Assembly (NCBI RefSeq): GCF_964656455.1
Contig: NC_135721.1
Span: 84,300,754 to 84,364,753 of the forward strand
Reading direction: 5' to 3'
Origin: Halichoerus grypus
Lineage: Eukaryota > Chordata > Mammalia > Carnivora > Phocidae
DNA length: 64,000 nucleotides
How positions within the stretch are numbered: the stretch's first letter is position 1; every line of letters starts with the position of its first letter. Below are positions 11,962 through 24,369 of this stretch, piece by piece. Both the position numbers and the translations under genes were made by a program. The notes beneath the pieces were generated by a model that worked only from the letters and a program-made list of their open reading frames with translations, had not been told where the DNA came from and made no database searches.

Positions 11962-12119
11962 ACATACCATGAAAGCAAAGAGAAAGAGGGATGCTGAAGT
12001 GTTGATAGCAGATTGTACCAGCAACTAAGGGAGGGAGACAATCTAGGTTTGGAGGATTTGCAAGTTAGGATTTTGTATATAAAGTCCAAGGGAATCCATA
12101 TCAGAGGAATTTTCCAATA

Positions 12120-12460
12120 TGAATTGTCCAATTAAATGACATAAATTAAACATGCCAGATGTGGACTTATTTTACCACACTGTTAAATACAGCTTTCATT
12201 CAGATTGTATTCATTCCATGATGTGTCTTGTAAGTTTTGAAATGATGATTATCAAATGTGCCTGGAGGAAACAGCTTCCACCAAAATATTAAATTTGCCT
12301 TGTCATGGTAGGAGAAGTGAAATTCTTGAAAGTTTCTGTTTTTGACCCTCACTGTTTTAACAGGGAAGTTTGCCAATATTTTCTTCATATTCAGTGTTGT
12401 TGGCTACTTGTTTTTTTTCAGGGTTGTCTGTGAGCCTAAGTCTATAATTTTCTGAAGCAA
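12120..12460. other. AT-rich repeat-free block, possible conserved element
   Basis: No repeat recognised. AT-rich throughout with motifs such as gatgattatcaaatgtgc. Only a candidate; conservation was not measured. Confidence 0.3.
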
Positions 12461-13334
12461 AGGTGCCGGTGACGTTGCCTCATAAAAAAGCAAACCTTCC
12501 AGAATCTTCCATTGGTGAACTGTCACCTGCAAAGACCTCTGAGAGGTACAGTAGAAAATTCTGCCTTATTCTCCTCTCTCTCCCTTTCCATAAGTCACTC
12601 ACAGCCCTGCCAACTGAATTTGGAGGTGGTGCTATCTGATGCTGCAATTCATGAATGAAGCCATGTTACTTCTGGGATATTCCCAGGACCCGGGACGCTG
12701 CTGTTTTAAGAAATGTAATTTGGTTCAGCACAGAGAAAGCATATTCATAGCAGGTCTTAGCAGTGATACAGATAACACTTTTCATCTGTAAGAAATTTGT
12801 AAGCATTAACTAATTTATTTAACTTCCCTGTAATTGAGCGAATCTTCTTCCGTTTGCTGTGGGAAAACTCTTCCTTTTCTAATTCTAATCTTTTAGCAGA
12901 TATTCTCCTGAAACCTTGTCACCATGCAGGAAATGTTTTGTAGAGGGGAAATAAGTCTTTGAACACGTGTAAAATTTCACTGAAATAGATGACCTCCATT
13001 TCCTCAGAGTAGAGCCTATTTTTAAATGATTAGACAATGCTCTGGGAAAACAAGTGCAATCTTGCAAACTGTGGGAACTGTTAACTGCATTACTCCAGCC
13101 ACCATTCGTGCCACGACTGTGGGCAGTGCTCTCCAGGGCTTGCAGGTATTACTTGGGGTTTCCCAGAAAGGAGAAGTGGAAGAAAACCCATGTGCTGTCT
13201 CTCTCGCGAAGAGCTCAGTCCCAGAGTGGGATGGTTGGGGAGAATGGTGGTCAGGCTGAGACGAAAGGAGCAAATACAATGGTGTGTTATTGATGTGGCC
13301 CCAACTTGGCGTGAAGCATAACCGACTGCTCCAT
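12461..13334. other. No gene; unassigned sequence
   Basis: A possible weak antisense MIR lies near 12770-12860. The overlapping frames on both strands at 13022-13293 have no recognisable domain. Confidence 0.4.
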
Positions 13335-13797
13335 CCTTGGGATAGTGGTAGGCTAGATAGTGGCCCTCCAAAGAAGTGTCCGCATCCTGATTCCTAGAAC
13401 CTGGGGATGTTACCTCTGTGCCAAAGACTTTGCAGATGTGATTAAGGATCTTGGGATGGAGGGATTGCCTTGGATTATCTGGGTAGGTCCGAAATCCAAT
13501 TGCAGATGTCTTTAGAAGACGGAGGCACAGGCAGAAGTACAACTGACAGAAGAGAGGGCAGGGTGACCGTGGAGGTGGGGCTTGGAGTGATGGGGTCACA
13601 AGCCAAGGAATGTGGGCAGTCACCGGAAGCTGGAAGAGGTGAGGACGAGACCCTCCCCTGGAGCCTCTGGAGGCCTCACAGGCCCTGCCGGCGTCTCCGC
13701 CATACTGACTGCAGACTTCTGCAGTCGTATATCCCTGTTGCTTCAAGCCACCATGTTTGTGGTAATTTGGTATAGCAGCCATGGGAAACGAATGCAG
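13335..13797 (+). mobile_element. MLT1-like solitary LTR (ERVL-MaLR)
   Basis: Consensus order in sense: gttacctctgtgccaaagac, tttgcagatgtgattaagga, tcttgggatggagggattg, acaagccaaggaatgtg, gaagctggaagagg, then ttcaagccaccatgtttgtg and the end agccatgggaaacgaatgc. It is a solitary old LTR with no internal retroviral region beside it. The antisense frame at 13090-13782 overlaps it and is not a gene. Confidence 0.7.
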
Positions 13798-14149
13798 GGA
13801 CCATCCTCCCAGAGCAGAAGCTGTGAGGTCTCAGGGGAGACTAATAGAGGAAGGACAGCAAAAGAATTTATTTGCTATTTCCAACCACTGATTGGTGAAC
13901 GGTTTTCCTCATGGAACATTAACAGACCGTTATGTCCCCCTCTTACCTCTGGGTTGAGTGTGGTTGGGTGCAGAATTTCTTTGGAGTATCTCATGCTTCA
14001 GGGGAAGCTCCAGGAAAGGAGGGCAGAGGCCAGCCAAGCAGACATGAGAAGGGGCTCCATTGGGTTGTGAATACTGAAGTCTGTGGCCTGGAAGTTGGGT
14101 GAAGCAAGCAGCAGAGAGTCCAGAGCTGTGTGGCCAAGTCACTGCCTGA

Positions 14150-14240
14150 GAGGTGGCATATAAGGGGGTTGGAAACAATGATCTCCTTGGTTCTCACCAC
14201 AGCCCCATGAGGCAGGTCTGGTATGATCTCCTCAGCAGGC
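14150..14240 (-). mobile_element. MIR-like fragment, antisense
   Basis: The phrase ttctcaccacagccccatga followed by ggcaggtctggtatgatc resembles the reversed 3' half of MIR. Confidence 0.35.
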
Positions 14241-14399
14241 ACTCATTCTCCAATCTTGAATAGCATGAGCTTCTGGAACTCACTGTTGCTCAGGGTTGCC
14301 TGTCTCATCTTCAGATTCGGTGACTGAAATCCTTTCCTTCAGTTGAGTCAAGACCCACCTTCATGGACGACTCCACGAGTGGCTCTAGTTTTACTTCTT

Positions 14400-14660
14400 G
14401 AGGCACATAACCTAAAACTCATTCTTGCACATGAAAGCTCTCTCCAAATATCTGAAGACAGTTTTTATCCTTTTTCCCCTCTACCAAGCAGAGGATGCCC
14501 CATTTCTTCAACTCTGGCCCTAGTGGAGGAGTTTTCTCTTTGTGGCTGGTGGCCGTCCCTGTCCCTCCTCTGAACATGCTGCAGTTTGTCTCCCCATAGG
14601 GAAGCTCACAGAATACACTGCGACTTCAGGTATGGTCTCCTCAAACACCCAGGGGTCTTT
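14400..14660 (-). mobile_element. CR1/L3-like LINE relic, antisense
   Basis: Plus-strand wording (gctctctccaaatatctgaa, then the block with ctcctctgaacatgctgcag, then acttcaggtatggtctcct) is the reverse complement of the reverse-transcriptase C-terminal region of CR1-family LINEs. The minus strand would be sense. No frame survives. If correct this is among the oldest transposon relics in the window. Confidence 0.4.
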
Positions 14661-15184
14661 CCTCCTTGGTTCTTATGTCACTTAATGTAGCCAGAGATTG
14701 TTTTTATTTTATTTTTTGCCAAGCACATCACTTTTAGTTGTACTAAGCATAATTTTGGTTACAGTGCTTCTCACACTTGTGTACGGATGACTATGTAGGA
14801 GCATATGTTAGTGCTAAAAGTGCCCCCCAGAGCTCCAAAGAATGAATCAGTTTGCAAATGGTGTTACTGTATGGTAGAGATCAAAATGCCACCCCACGTC
14901 ATGGCACATAAATATCCACAGTTTTATGCAGAATTGAGGTCAGTCGAGGGTTCCTATAGGCCAGTACCAATTGGCCATGTGAGATTGGGGGGGGTATTCT
15001 CAGCCATCCTGCTCTATCACCATCTTTCCTTCTCAGAACAACCAACCAACCAAACCCAATTCTGGAGCACCTCCTGGCCTGGAGGAGATCTACGCAGGTT
15101 GAGCAGGCAGAGTTCTACTCCTGGTCCCATCTAAGACCCCAGGATCTTCTGCAAGAAGAGCTATTACCATGGGCTAAGAAGGCC

Positions 15185-15340
15185 AGAGGACAGGTGCTTT
15201 TACATCCATTACCTGCCATCTTCACAAGAACCCTGCAAGGTAGATAGTACAGTGTTCGTTTTACTGATAGACCAGGCTCAGTTCAAAGGAACTTTCCTGA
15301 AGTTGTAGCATAGCAGACCTACAGTTGAGCCTCAGGTGGG
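15185..15340 (-). mobile_element. MIR SINE, antisense
   Basis: acatccattacctgccatct, tcacaagaaccctgcaaggt, agatagtacagtgttc and an aggctcagttcaaagg block match reversed MIR. Confidence 0.6.
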
Positions 15341-17300
15341 CCAGCCTTTCTTTATGGTGGTCAAAATGATTTTGAAGCTGTACTCGAGGGGAGGGGGGTC
15401 CTTGGACCTCTGCAGGTGCACTGAGCCTTGAGCTGATCCTTCCAGGCCACCCGAAGGAGCTGGGGAGCACCGTTGGCATTAAAAGGCTCGGCCTCTGTAG
15501 GTTCTCCCTCAGTGACTGGGCCTTCTGGTGTCGTACATGTTAGGAAACGTCCCTGCTACATTCTGGCCGAGCCTCCACAGTTCACAAACTTGGGACTTTC
15601 TTTGGCTCAATATCCATTCACTAAGCACCTTCTGGGTCTCTTGCACAAGCCAGGGTAGAGATGGAAGAACAGAAGCCCTTGGCTTAGGTCATGCAGACTG
15701 GGAGTGCAGGGGTTTGAGCGAGGGCCTCAAATGTCTCGGTGACTCAATCTGATCCTGCAGATCTCAGTAGCATTTGAACTTCCTCTGGGCATCTACCCAG
15801 ACCAAGGTGCTCTTGACCCCATGAGGTGGGATAATAGTTTATGAAGCGTTAGCCAACCTTTTACCTCTAGTATTTTTCTTTTCACTTTTACCTCATCCAA
15901 GCAACTAGGCCAGTGCCCACTTGTTTTGAGGGGAGGGAAGTGACCATGAAAAAAGGGCTTCCCCTGGTCGTGGCGGATTCTTTAGGTTGGCCTCCTCAAG
16001 CCTCTCCTAACTGGCTCTTTCCTGTGATGGAGGCTAGACACCCAAAGCTCACCTTCCTACCACCCTACAGATTGGAATGGGCAGACGCCCCCAGTGCTGA
16101 GTGTGAAACACAGACCCCTTCTTTCCTGGCCGGCTTTGTCCTGCTCCCCTGGCGTGGGATGCCCAGGGGCAGCTGTCATTGTTGAACAGGGGCCTGGCTG
16201 GAGGCTGGGAAGAGCCTGCCCGGTTGCTTGGCTGCACCCCTGAGCGCTGTGCCGGATTTCTGCTTGGGTCTCACAATAAATTTCTATTTGGCCAAGCCTC
16301 TGTTGTTGGGTTTCTGTGATGTCCTTCCAGACGTTAGGCTTACCCAGGATATTGTTCTGTTTTCTTACAGCCATGGGGGAACAGAAACACTTAGGGCCCT
16401 GCCGAAGAGTGGAGAGAACAAGTCTGTGCGGACGTTTCACACTCATGATGGTGGGGGAGGGGGCCGGGAGGAGGAGATCTATCCTTGGTCTCTTGACACC
16501 TGAAAGGGGCTGAAAGAGTGGACCCCAAGGGTGTCCAGGGTGGCTTGGGCCCAAGATGTGTGAGGACCAGGTAGGGGGACTGAGTGACATATCAGAGGCT
16601 GCCTGCACAGACACCTGGCATCAAAGCTTGCCGGCCGCTCCCCTACCATGTCTTAGAACCGAAGAATCCCGAGACCGTGGCCACGGGTGAGGCAAAGGTG
16701 GAGACCCCACGACCGAGTTTCTGCCACCCTGAAAGAATGTGGCTTCAAAATAGACATGACATTAAGTTATTAAAAACTTACCTTTTTAATGCCTGAGTTG
16801 TGGACCGGGCTGAGCACCAGCTCCGTGTTAGGACAGGTAGAACCCACAGAATCACTCTTTGCCAGGTTGAAATGGATGAGTCACGCTGGGTGAACCCTGG
16901 AGTCGGCCTGCCTCCACTCCTGCATGGGGGCCCAGTCTAGGGCCGGGCTGAGCGATGGGGCAAGGCTGCTGGGGTTCAGTTTCTGGGGTCTCGAGCTGAC
17001 CTCTGGGATGGAGCCCTTGTTCTCTCTCGCAATCCCTGAAGTGCTTCTCAGTGCCCGGCAGGTGGATTCAGCCTGGAGACTCAGGGAGGGTGCGCAGAGA
17101 GATGTTTGTCTCTCTGTCCTCATGGAAATGCTGCCCAGCACTGCGAGGTGGAGGGGGGACAATTCAGCAAATCGGTTTTGATTCTGGAGATGATTATAAT
17201 GAAGTCAAATCATTTCCTGCCTCCTTTCAAGGCTGCCACTTTTCCAACTTTCCATTCAATTAAATGCAGCTCATTTGCACAGCAGCACCGTGGTTCCTCG
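15341..17300. other. No gene; unassigned, moderately GC-rich
   Basis: No repeat was named. Several 60-185 codon frames overlap on both strands, as expected in GC-rich DNA. An AATAAA lies near 16274 and an acceptor-like tttcttacag ends near 16370, but no exon-intron structure or known protein motif supports a gene. Confidence 0.4.
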
Positions 17301-17304
17301 GTAC

Positions 17305-17480
17305 TCTCAGAGCTGGCTGTCTGGCTTTGAGGGCTTCTGCACCATGTGACCTTGGGCAAGTCACTTCGTGTATCTCTGCATCATCTGTAGAACGCGCTGG
17401 ATGATGGGACTGCCTCACTGGGCTGGGGGAGGGGTACAGCCCTGGGATCGGGGCTGGTGCTTAGCACACAGTCAGTGTGT
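17305..17480 (+). mobile_element. MIR SINE
   Basis: The diagnostic core tgtgaccttgggcaagtcac is present near 17345, followed by ctctgcatcatctgtagaac and gtgcttagcacacagtcag. Confidence 0.6.
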
Positions 17481-17764
17481 GCCCGAGCAGCGGCTTGCCG
17501 TCTGCCACGCCCGGCGCTCAGCTTCCTCCCCCGAAGCCCCATCGGTCCCCAGGTGACAGGGACACTCGGCATCACTAGGAAAGAGCTGCGTCAGCAGACG
17601 CAAATCTGATGCTTTCCTTCCGACAAGAGCAGCGAGCAACAAGTCCATGTTTATAGCTCTGCCTAGGTGGCTACTGAATAGCATTACTTTTTTGGCTTTT
17701 TGTTTGAGAGGAGGGTGTTTGCTTCAGTTCACTCCCTTGTACTTCCTGGAAAGGTGATTTCTTT

Positions 17765-17977
17765 TTCTTTTCTTTCTTTCTTTCTTTCTTTTTTTTTTTT
17801 TTTTAGAGAGAGAGAGAGAGCAGGAGGGGCAAAGGGAGAGGGAGAGAGAGAACCCCAAGCTGACTCCCCATTCAGCGGGGAACCTGACAAGGGACTCGAT
17901 CTCATGACCCTGAGATCATGACCTGAGCCGAAATCAGGAGTCAGATGCTGAACTGACTGAGCCACCCAGGCGCCCCA
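17765..17977 (-). mobile_element. Can-SINE with (TTTC)n tail and target-site duplication
   Basis: Minus-strand SINE: T/TTTC tail, GA run, aaccccaagctgactcccca, double atcatgacc motif, head ending gagccacccaggcgcccc. Flanks ggaaaggtgatttcttt (17748-17764) and ggaaaagtggtttcttt (17978-17994) match at 15 of 17 positions. Confidence 0.96.
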
Positions 17978-17994
17978 GGAAAAGTGGTTTCTTT

Positions 17995-18799
17995 ATCACT
18001 GAAGGGAACCTTCTCCTCCACCCCTGTAGGGGCTTCCAAAGATTGCTGAGTTCTATGGCAGCGCTGAACTCCCCATCAGAAAGTCGAGTAGAGTTGGAGT
18101 AAGCCTTTAGAAATAAAATTCCTAATTGCATCAATTATGGTTACACCTTATTTCCTTTGCTTGAATTCTAATAGTTGCCCTATTTTGGATGATGATGATC
18201 CGTTGCTCCTTATCATAGCAACCCCATGCCCCCAATGCCCCCCGGGACAGGGTTCTCCGTGATAGTTGGTTTCACTCTGTTGCTCAGAAAGGCTGTATTC
18301 CAACGAGCTCCTTCCCTTCATTCATTATGCTGAAATCATATTTCTAGAGGACAGAGATGAATGCTGTGTACTTACCTGATTAAACTGCCTGTTGTTTTAA
18401 ATCTATTTTCACCGACTTTTTTCCTCTGATAGACATTCAGTGACACAACACATTACAAATTATATCTGTATCAGTGGTTTCTTCTACTGTAGTTATGTAG
18501 CGCGTGCACGCACGTGTGCCCGCGAGTGAGCAGTGCTAACCAGTGGTCCCCTCTTATGATGGGTGTGAATTCCACAATTACAGAACAGTTGCGGCTTTGA
18601 AAAAAGCCAGGTTAGATCCTGTTTTATTGATCGGTTAGAAAAATTGCACCGTTGTGTGAACACCAAACATATAAATTACATTAAAATGAAAACGTACAAG
18701 GAAATGCTGTTTACCAAAGGCTTTTTACTGGAGATGCAGAGTCTCCATTGTCATGGGCAGTTTGGCAGGTCTTGCTTCTGGGTCATTTTCCGAGTATTT
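17995..18799. other. No gene; unassigned sequence
   Basis: Unique-looking DNA. A short alternating purine-pyrimidine run (gcgcgtgcacgcacgtgtgc) starts near 18500. Confidence 0.4.
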
Positions 18800-18925
18800 G
18801 TGCTGTTCAGCAGGGCCTGGGGATCAGGACTGCCTGTATTTTAGTCCTTGCTCGCTGACGTCATCAGAACCTCCATTAATCTCTGAGTTCTTTGCCCCCA
18901 CTTTACCAAAAGAATAATGCCTCCC
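18800..18925 (+). mobile_element. MIR-like fragment
   Basis: gatcaggactgcctgtattt, ttagtccttgctcgctga, then a ctctgagttctttgccc block follow the MIR order with heavy divergence. Confidence 0.4.
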
Positions 18926-19273
18926 CCAGAATTACGCAAAAATCAATGGCAAAGTTAATTGAAATCTGGATCTCTTAATGTTTTCCTCTTTCTTAAGTGA
19001 TGGCTTGGTTTCTGAAAAGTGAGGTTTAACTCAAAGGACGGCTTTAATTGAGGGTGAGTGAATTGGGAGGAGAGCGAAAGTAGAGGTAGATAATTTTCCA
19101 AGAGACTGAAAGATAGTGTTTGCATTTAGGATTTCATTTCCTTTCAAGTTTTACACTGGGGCTTAAGGAATGTTACCAGATGAGAAGAATGACCAGGGCC
19201 GCTGCTCTGTTGTCTCCTTAGAGGGCTGGAAATGCTTTGAAGGAGGCCGGCCTCTTCCCTTTCCTCTCAAGGG

Positions 19274-19322
19274 GCCAGAGAGAGCAAGAGGGGAGAGAGA
19301 GAGAGAGAAAGAGAGAGAGCGG
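19274..19322. repeat. GA-rich simple repeat
   Basis: GA dinucleotides with occasional aa/gg interruptions. Confidence 0.9.
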
Positions 19323-19479
19323 GGTGGAGGACTTCCTGCCACCAGAAAGGGGTCAGCTCTTTTATTTTAAAGATTCTCCACTTTTCTGGTGATTGAGGCA
19401 TTCGTATTATAGGGGTACAGGCCTGTAATTTGGCTTAATGCTGGCCATACTTGTTATATTTAAAACAGCTTATAATCCG

Positions 19480-19650
19480 CAGAGTAAACTCTTTTGCTGG
19501 ATTCTCACACCAATTTGCGGAGGCAAATGCGACTGGTATTTTAATCTCTACTTTGCGGAGGAAGACGCTGAGACTCCAGTGGATTAGAATTTGTCCAAGA
19601 TGACCCAACTGGTGAGGGGGATGCAGGTCTTTAGGCTCTTAGGGGAAGAG
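19480..19650 (-). mobile_element. MIR SINE, antisense
   Basis: ggattctcacaccaatttgc, ttttaatctctactttgcgg, then gaagacgctgagactccag fit the reversed MIR core. Confidence 0.5.
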
Positions 19651-20439
19651 ATAGGGGGTCAAGGCCCAGGCACTTACCTTGATGGAGCTCCTGACCGTGG
19701 GGTGGACAAGGCTCGTCTTCAGCCGGTGGGGACGCACACGGCATCCCTATAGTGCCCTCGCTTAGTGCCAGTCCGGCCACTGGGCTTTGCAATTCAGCAT
19801 GCTGGTTCTGACTCTCATTGGGATCTTCCAAAATTTTCAGACAAAAGACTCGGAAAGGCATCTGGTCAAGCTTTGCAAGGGGAGAAAACTTATCCTCTGA
19901 TTCCCGAAGCCCTGAAGTCAGGGATTTGATTATGCTTATCATGATCTCAGCTTCCACCGCTCCAAATGTGATTAGTTTTGTAATTAGTTAATGTCATTAC
20001 CTGTCATCAAATCCAGACAATGTTGGACTCTAAAACCTCCCGTGGCAGAGAAACCCACAACCTGACATCTTTTCACTATTTAACACAGAGTTTCTTTAAG
20101 AATTCTGGCAACTGTCCCCTCTTTCCTAGACCACAGGTCTGAAAGTTAGGGGAAAGATGTATTTCTTGTGTTTCTTTAAGGCAATTTAAAATTCTTCGGT
20201 CTGCTTCCCAAAACTTTTCTTCACTCCAAGCAAAGCATAAATATAATCTTTTCAGCAAATCTTCTACCCCACCATATTTTCCTTCTTATGTATGTTGGCT
20301 ATATTTTGCTTTGGGCAGAATGGCCAAAATAAGAACCAGTTTACCGTAGGGAAACACCCCGTTAAGAACTATTTTTACCTTATATAAAATGCTGTTTGTC
20401 TTATTACTCACTTGCTGTTCAGTACTGGGCAAACGGTTT
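19651..20439. other. No gene; unassigned sequence
   Basis: The minus-strand frames at 19631-19957 and 20076-20258 lack known motifs and are not supported as exons. Confidence 0.4.
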
Positions 20440-20605
20440 TTCTTCTTTGCTTCTATTCAGCCATTCAACAAATTTTCTCCGAGTGTCTGTCATGTGCAGG
20501 TACTTGGGAATATGGCAGAGAACAGACGAGCTAAAATCCCTGTCCTCTGGGAGCTTACGTTCTAGTGGGGGAAGGTGGATAATAGGAAATGAATATTTCA
20601 AAGTC
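20440..20605 (-). mobile_element. L2 3' end, antisense
   Basis: cattcaacaaattttctccg, gtgtctgtcatgtgcaggt, aaaatccctgtcctctggg and agcttacgttctagtggggg match the reversed L2 tail closely. Confidence 0.65.
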
Positions 20606-22350
20606 AAGTACACAGTATGTGGGCTGCACATTTTCCATTTGCCCCTCTAGACCCCCTCCTTCCCCTTTTACACCCCGCTCTGTGGAGAGTCCTGGGAAAC
20701 GAGGTCGCTGAATGTGGCCTCAGTGGCTTTTTTGCCTCCACCATGGTCTGGCTGGGTCAGGAGCTGGAAACTGAGGCCCAGGAGAGTGAGGTCGGGGTAC
20801 TGATGACCAGTCGGGCCCCCCCTGCCGGCCCGAGGGTGACACAATCGCTCTTCGATCCTGTAGGAGTCACCCCTTCCCCAGAGCTGCTTCAAGCCCAGGG
20901 GGGTATCTGCACACCACAGTTTTGGTTTTCTTAACCCTCGTGACACCTCTGTAAACAGATCCTTCGCTGGCCTCTCCCCAGTCACCCATTTGAATGAGCC
21001 CTCTGTCTCTCACCGGGACCCCGACTGCCACAGTAGGTCAGAAGACAATGCCACGGAACAGTGCCATTCATCAGCTATATTGCTGGCTGTCACGTGTGTA
21101 TTTTTGGACTAAGTGTCATCAGACTTCAGGTTGCATTGCTCCCCTCTGACCCAGCACCTCCTGTAGTGTGAGGGGGCCCCCCAAAGACCTGCTCATTCCT
21201 AGACCGGTCCAGCAAGCCGCCGATAGCCTACAGGAAAGTGTAGGTCCCTGAAATGTGGTCCTCAAACCCTTCCCAGCCCTGCCTCCTGCCCTGACAGCCC
21301 TACTCTTTGTCCTGTGCTCACCATGTACTTTTATTCCTCTGTGATAAAGAGCTGGTTCAGGAGTCCTCTTAGAAGACTTTGCTGGCTGCACCATTTTGAG
21401 GAAGGAAATATATGTAAATATATAGAACATATATATATTTAAAGGTTGAAGTTTAATTAAATTTTCTAATTATGAAAAAAGCTCACGCTGACCGTAGAGA
21501 ACACAAAGTACAGGACTTAGGAAAATTCATCTTACTCTCATCTGTAGGTACCACAAACATGTTGGATGTATTCAGGAGGCTTCAACTTTAGCTTTGAGGG
21601 GAACACATTTATACATTGCCAGGCCACCTCTGTTGACCAATGCCTTTTTGTTTTCTAAAGAACTTTTATAGATTCTTGGACCCTTTCGCCTGCCCAGTTC
21701 ACACTGGCCTGAACCGTCCACTTAAGCCAAACCAAGTATTTTCCTTGTCTGTATTGAAGCTTATTGCTCAGGTTTGGGGAGTGAATCTGGGCTCCGTGCT
21801 CCATGGTTCATGGCGTCTCCTCCTCTTGAAAACAGGGTCCAAGGATTCAGAGGGCCTGGAGCGTGCCCCATGTTTGTGGGTGGTTTATATACTTATCACC
21901 TTCCTGCTGGAAACCCCTGAAGGATGCTGTCTGGTCAAGGAGCTTTGCTCCTTCGTAACACCCCTCCACCCCATCCCAGAGACTTCAGTGTGTGCGTGAA
22001 GGCCACATTAGGGTGCCCTGTGCAAAAAGCCCTTGAAATATGAAGTCCCCCACTTCTCTGGATAAAAGTGATGCAGAGAGAAAAAAAACCATAACAGCTT
22101 TGTTACCTGATGGTACTTATTAGTTAGCTTCCCCCAGAAACAGTACTGAGAGATTTCATGTGGATTTAAGTTATACTCGGGGAGAATTCGTCAACAAAAG
22201 CCACTGATTGAATACCATTCATATGTTCCTTTTTTTTAGTCTAAAATAGATGAAATAAGGATACTATTCTTCATTTGATAATGCACTCAAGAATCATTCA
22301 ATATAAGTTTTCGTTTAAAACTCCCAGTTTCCAGCAGCCCTATTTAAAAC
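20606..22350. other. No gene; mostly unassigned
   Basis: Unique-looking DNA. A possible HAL1-like 3' fragment lies near 21450-21580. No exon is supported; the 100-119 codon frames carry no recognisable domain. Confidence 0.4.
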
Positions 22351-22409
22351 ATGTGCGTACGCACACACGCACACACACACGCGCGCGCGCACACACACAC
22401 ACACACACC
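22351..22409. repeat. (CA)n/(CG)n alternating tract
   Basis: gtgcgtacgcacacacgcac leads into CA units, a perfect CG run (about 22380-22390), then CA units again. Almost every step alternates purine and pyrimidine. Confidence 0.95.
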
Positions 22410-22919
22410 CCAGTCTGGCTAAAAAATATCCTCAGGAAACCAGCCTGGAAGAACAGAGGGTGAAACATGAATGAGCTATTTAGCTTTTCTTGGAAAATGG
22501 CATAATTCTCAGAGGAATGAAAGGCCAAGCATTCCCCAGATTTTTGACAGGCACATGCGCCCGTCCACAAAATGCTGGAACCCCAGACACAGAATCTGGA
22601 TTGATTTCAATCTCAGTAATTCAGGTGTTGGTGGCAGAGAATAAACACCACCCAGAAGGCAGCATCCTGAGTTACCAGAAGTTTCGGGTGCAATAAAATT
22701 TTCGGCAACACTTCCAGCTTCTTCCACATAGGGATAGTAAGTCAGTCATTCAGTTCACAGAAGCAGAACGCTTTTACTATTTGAAAAAGAAACCCCGAAT
22801 CAACCAACATTTGGGACTAATATGCTGAACTGATTTATTTTTCTAAGGTCCTGTAGATCTAGCTTCAATCTGCTGGTATCCTTCTTTCGGTAACTCAGTG
22901 GAGTGCTTGTTGGGTGTTT

Positions 22920-23065
22920 GTTTGACTGACGTTAGGCAGTCCCAGTGCGTTAGATGTCGCTGGTTGTGGGAACGCACATTGCGATCTCCTGCTTTCAGGG
23001 AGCTTGCGATCCAGCCAGCCAGACGGACAAATACTTATGAAACAATCAGTGGATAGCACAAGGCA
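22920..23065 (-). mobile_element. L2 3' end, antisense
   Basis: gatctcctgctttcagggag, cttgcgatccagccagccag and acaaatacttatgaaacaat follow the reversed L2 tail. Confidence 0.5.
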
Positions 23066-23284
23066 TTAAATAGAAGATGTGGACAAGTGTGATGCAGGAA
23101 TTGAGAGGAGAGAGACAAAGTGTACTAGACTGTTACAGACAAGGCTGTAGGCATGGGGTACAGGCTGGAGGAATTTGTATAGGGTGAGGAGGAGAGATGG
23201 TTTATCAGGCAGAGAAAAGCCACTAACTGAAAGAAAAATAAATTGAATATCCAGGTGCCTGGTATTTCTTAAAAAGAACTAAGA

Positions 23285-23450
23285 TCTTCACATTCATGAG
23301 CTAATTCTAATAATAACCACATGACAAGGCATTGTAGCTCCCATTTTGGACATGAGCAAAATGAGACTTAAGGATATTAAATAATTTGCTCAAGATCACA
23401 CTGAGGGAAGCTGCTACACTAGGATTGTCTCGGGGACACCGAAGACGTCT
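23285..23450 (-). mobile_element. MIR SINE, antisense
   Basis: gctcccattttggacatgag, caaaatgagacttaaggat, then ttgctcaagatcacactgag match the reversed MIR core. Confidence 0.6.
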
Positions 23451-24369
23451 GCCTATTTATTTCCCTCGCTTCCAATTAGAGCAGCAAACACTCTGGTCAA
23501 TTGCGTTTTGCATCTTCTTGCACAGCCAGTGAAGAAATGGATGGGAAATTTTAGGTGTGAAAACAGAAACCCATCTAGACGTTTGCTGAGCTTTGGAGCC
23601 AAAGAGGAAGGGAAGGATTGAGCATGTTGGAGTCTCAGCGCTCGAGGTAGCTACAGTGACTGCCCCCGGGGGGACGTGCGACCCCCTGTAGCTCCCATGT
23701 GGCAGTGGGGATCCTGGCAGGCGGGACGGAGGTCTTCTTCCTTGAATCAAAGACAGTCTGCACACAGGTTCTGCTGCCCTGGGGGAGAGGCCCCAGAAAG
23801 TTTTCTACTCAGAAAGGAGTCGAAGAACATATGGCAGATGGCTAGTTTTCCCTAAATCTGTCCTTCTTTTCTCCCTGGACATGAAGTCATTCAGCTGGAG
23901 ACTCTACTTCCCAACCTCCCTTTCTGGACGTAAGATTAATTTATGTAGGGCCTATGAGATGTGAGCAGAAGCGATGTGTGCAACTTCTGTTTCTGGTCTT
24001 CATTGGAACTAGCTCTTCCTAGGCTTCCTCTCTTTCTCCCTTCCTGTGGGCTGGAACTTGGGTGTGCTGGCAACCCCATTAAGCCAAGCAGATGCTCAGT
24101 GCCCTGCAGGCTAGGGGGCAAAAGGAGGGAAGAATCTGGATCTCTTCGTCACTGTGTAAAACAGAACATCCCACCAGCCTCGACTGTCCAACTCCTGAAT
24201 GTGAAAGAGAAAACAATTCGATCCTAGGCAACACTGTATTTCGGGGTCTGTTTAATAGAAGAACTGAGGTTTTCACCCTGAATAATACAGAACATTTCTG
24301 GGCTGGAGAGCAGGGAAATGATTTCAAGTCAATATCTTGTCTTCCCTCCTTTTTTTCCTCCTTTCCCTC
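23451..24369. other. No gene; unassigned sequence
   Basis: The minus-strand frame at 23457-23765 and overlapping frames near 24100-24380 have no recognisable domain. Confidence 0.4.

Noticed and set aside
13090..13782. 230-codon minus-strand frame
   Set aside because: Mostly antisense to an MLT1-like LTR; no protein features.
16228..16513. Exon suggested by AATAAA and an acceptor-like tttcttacag
   Set aside because: The polyadenylation motif precedes the acceptor, and the frame after it matches no protein I know.
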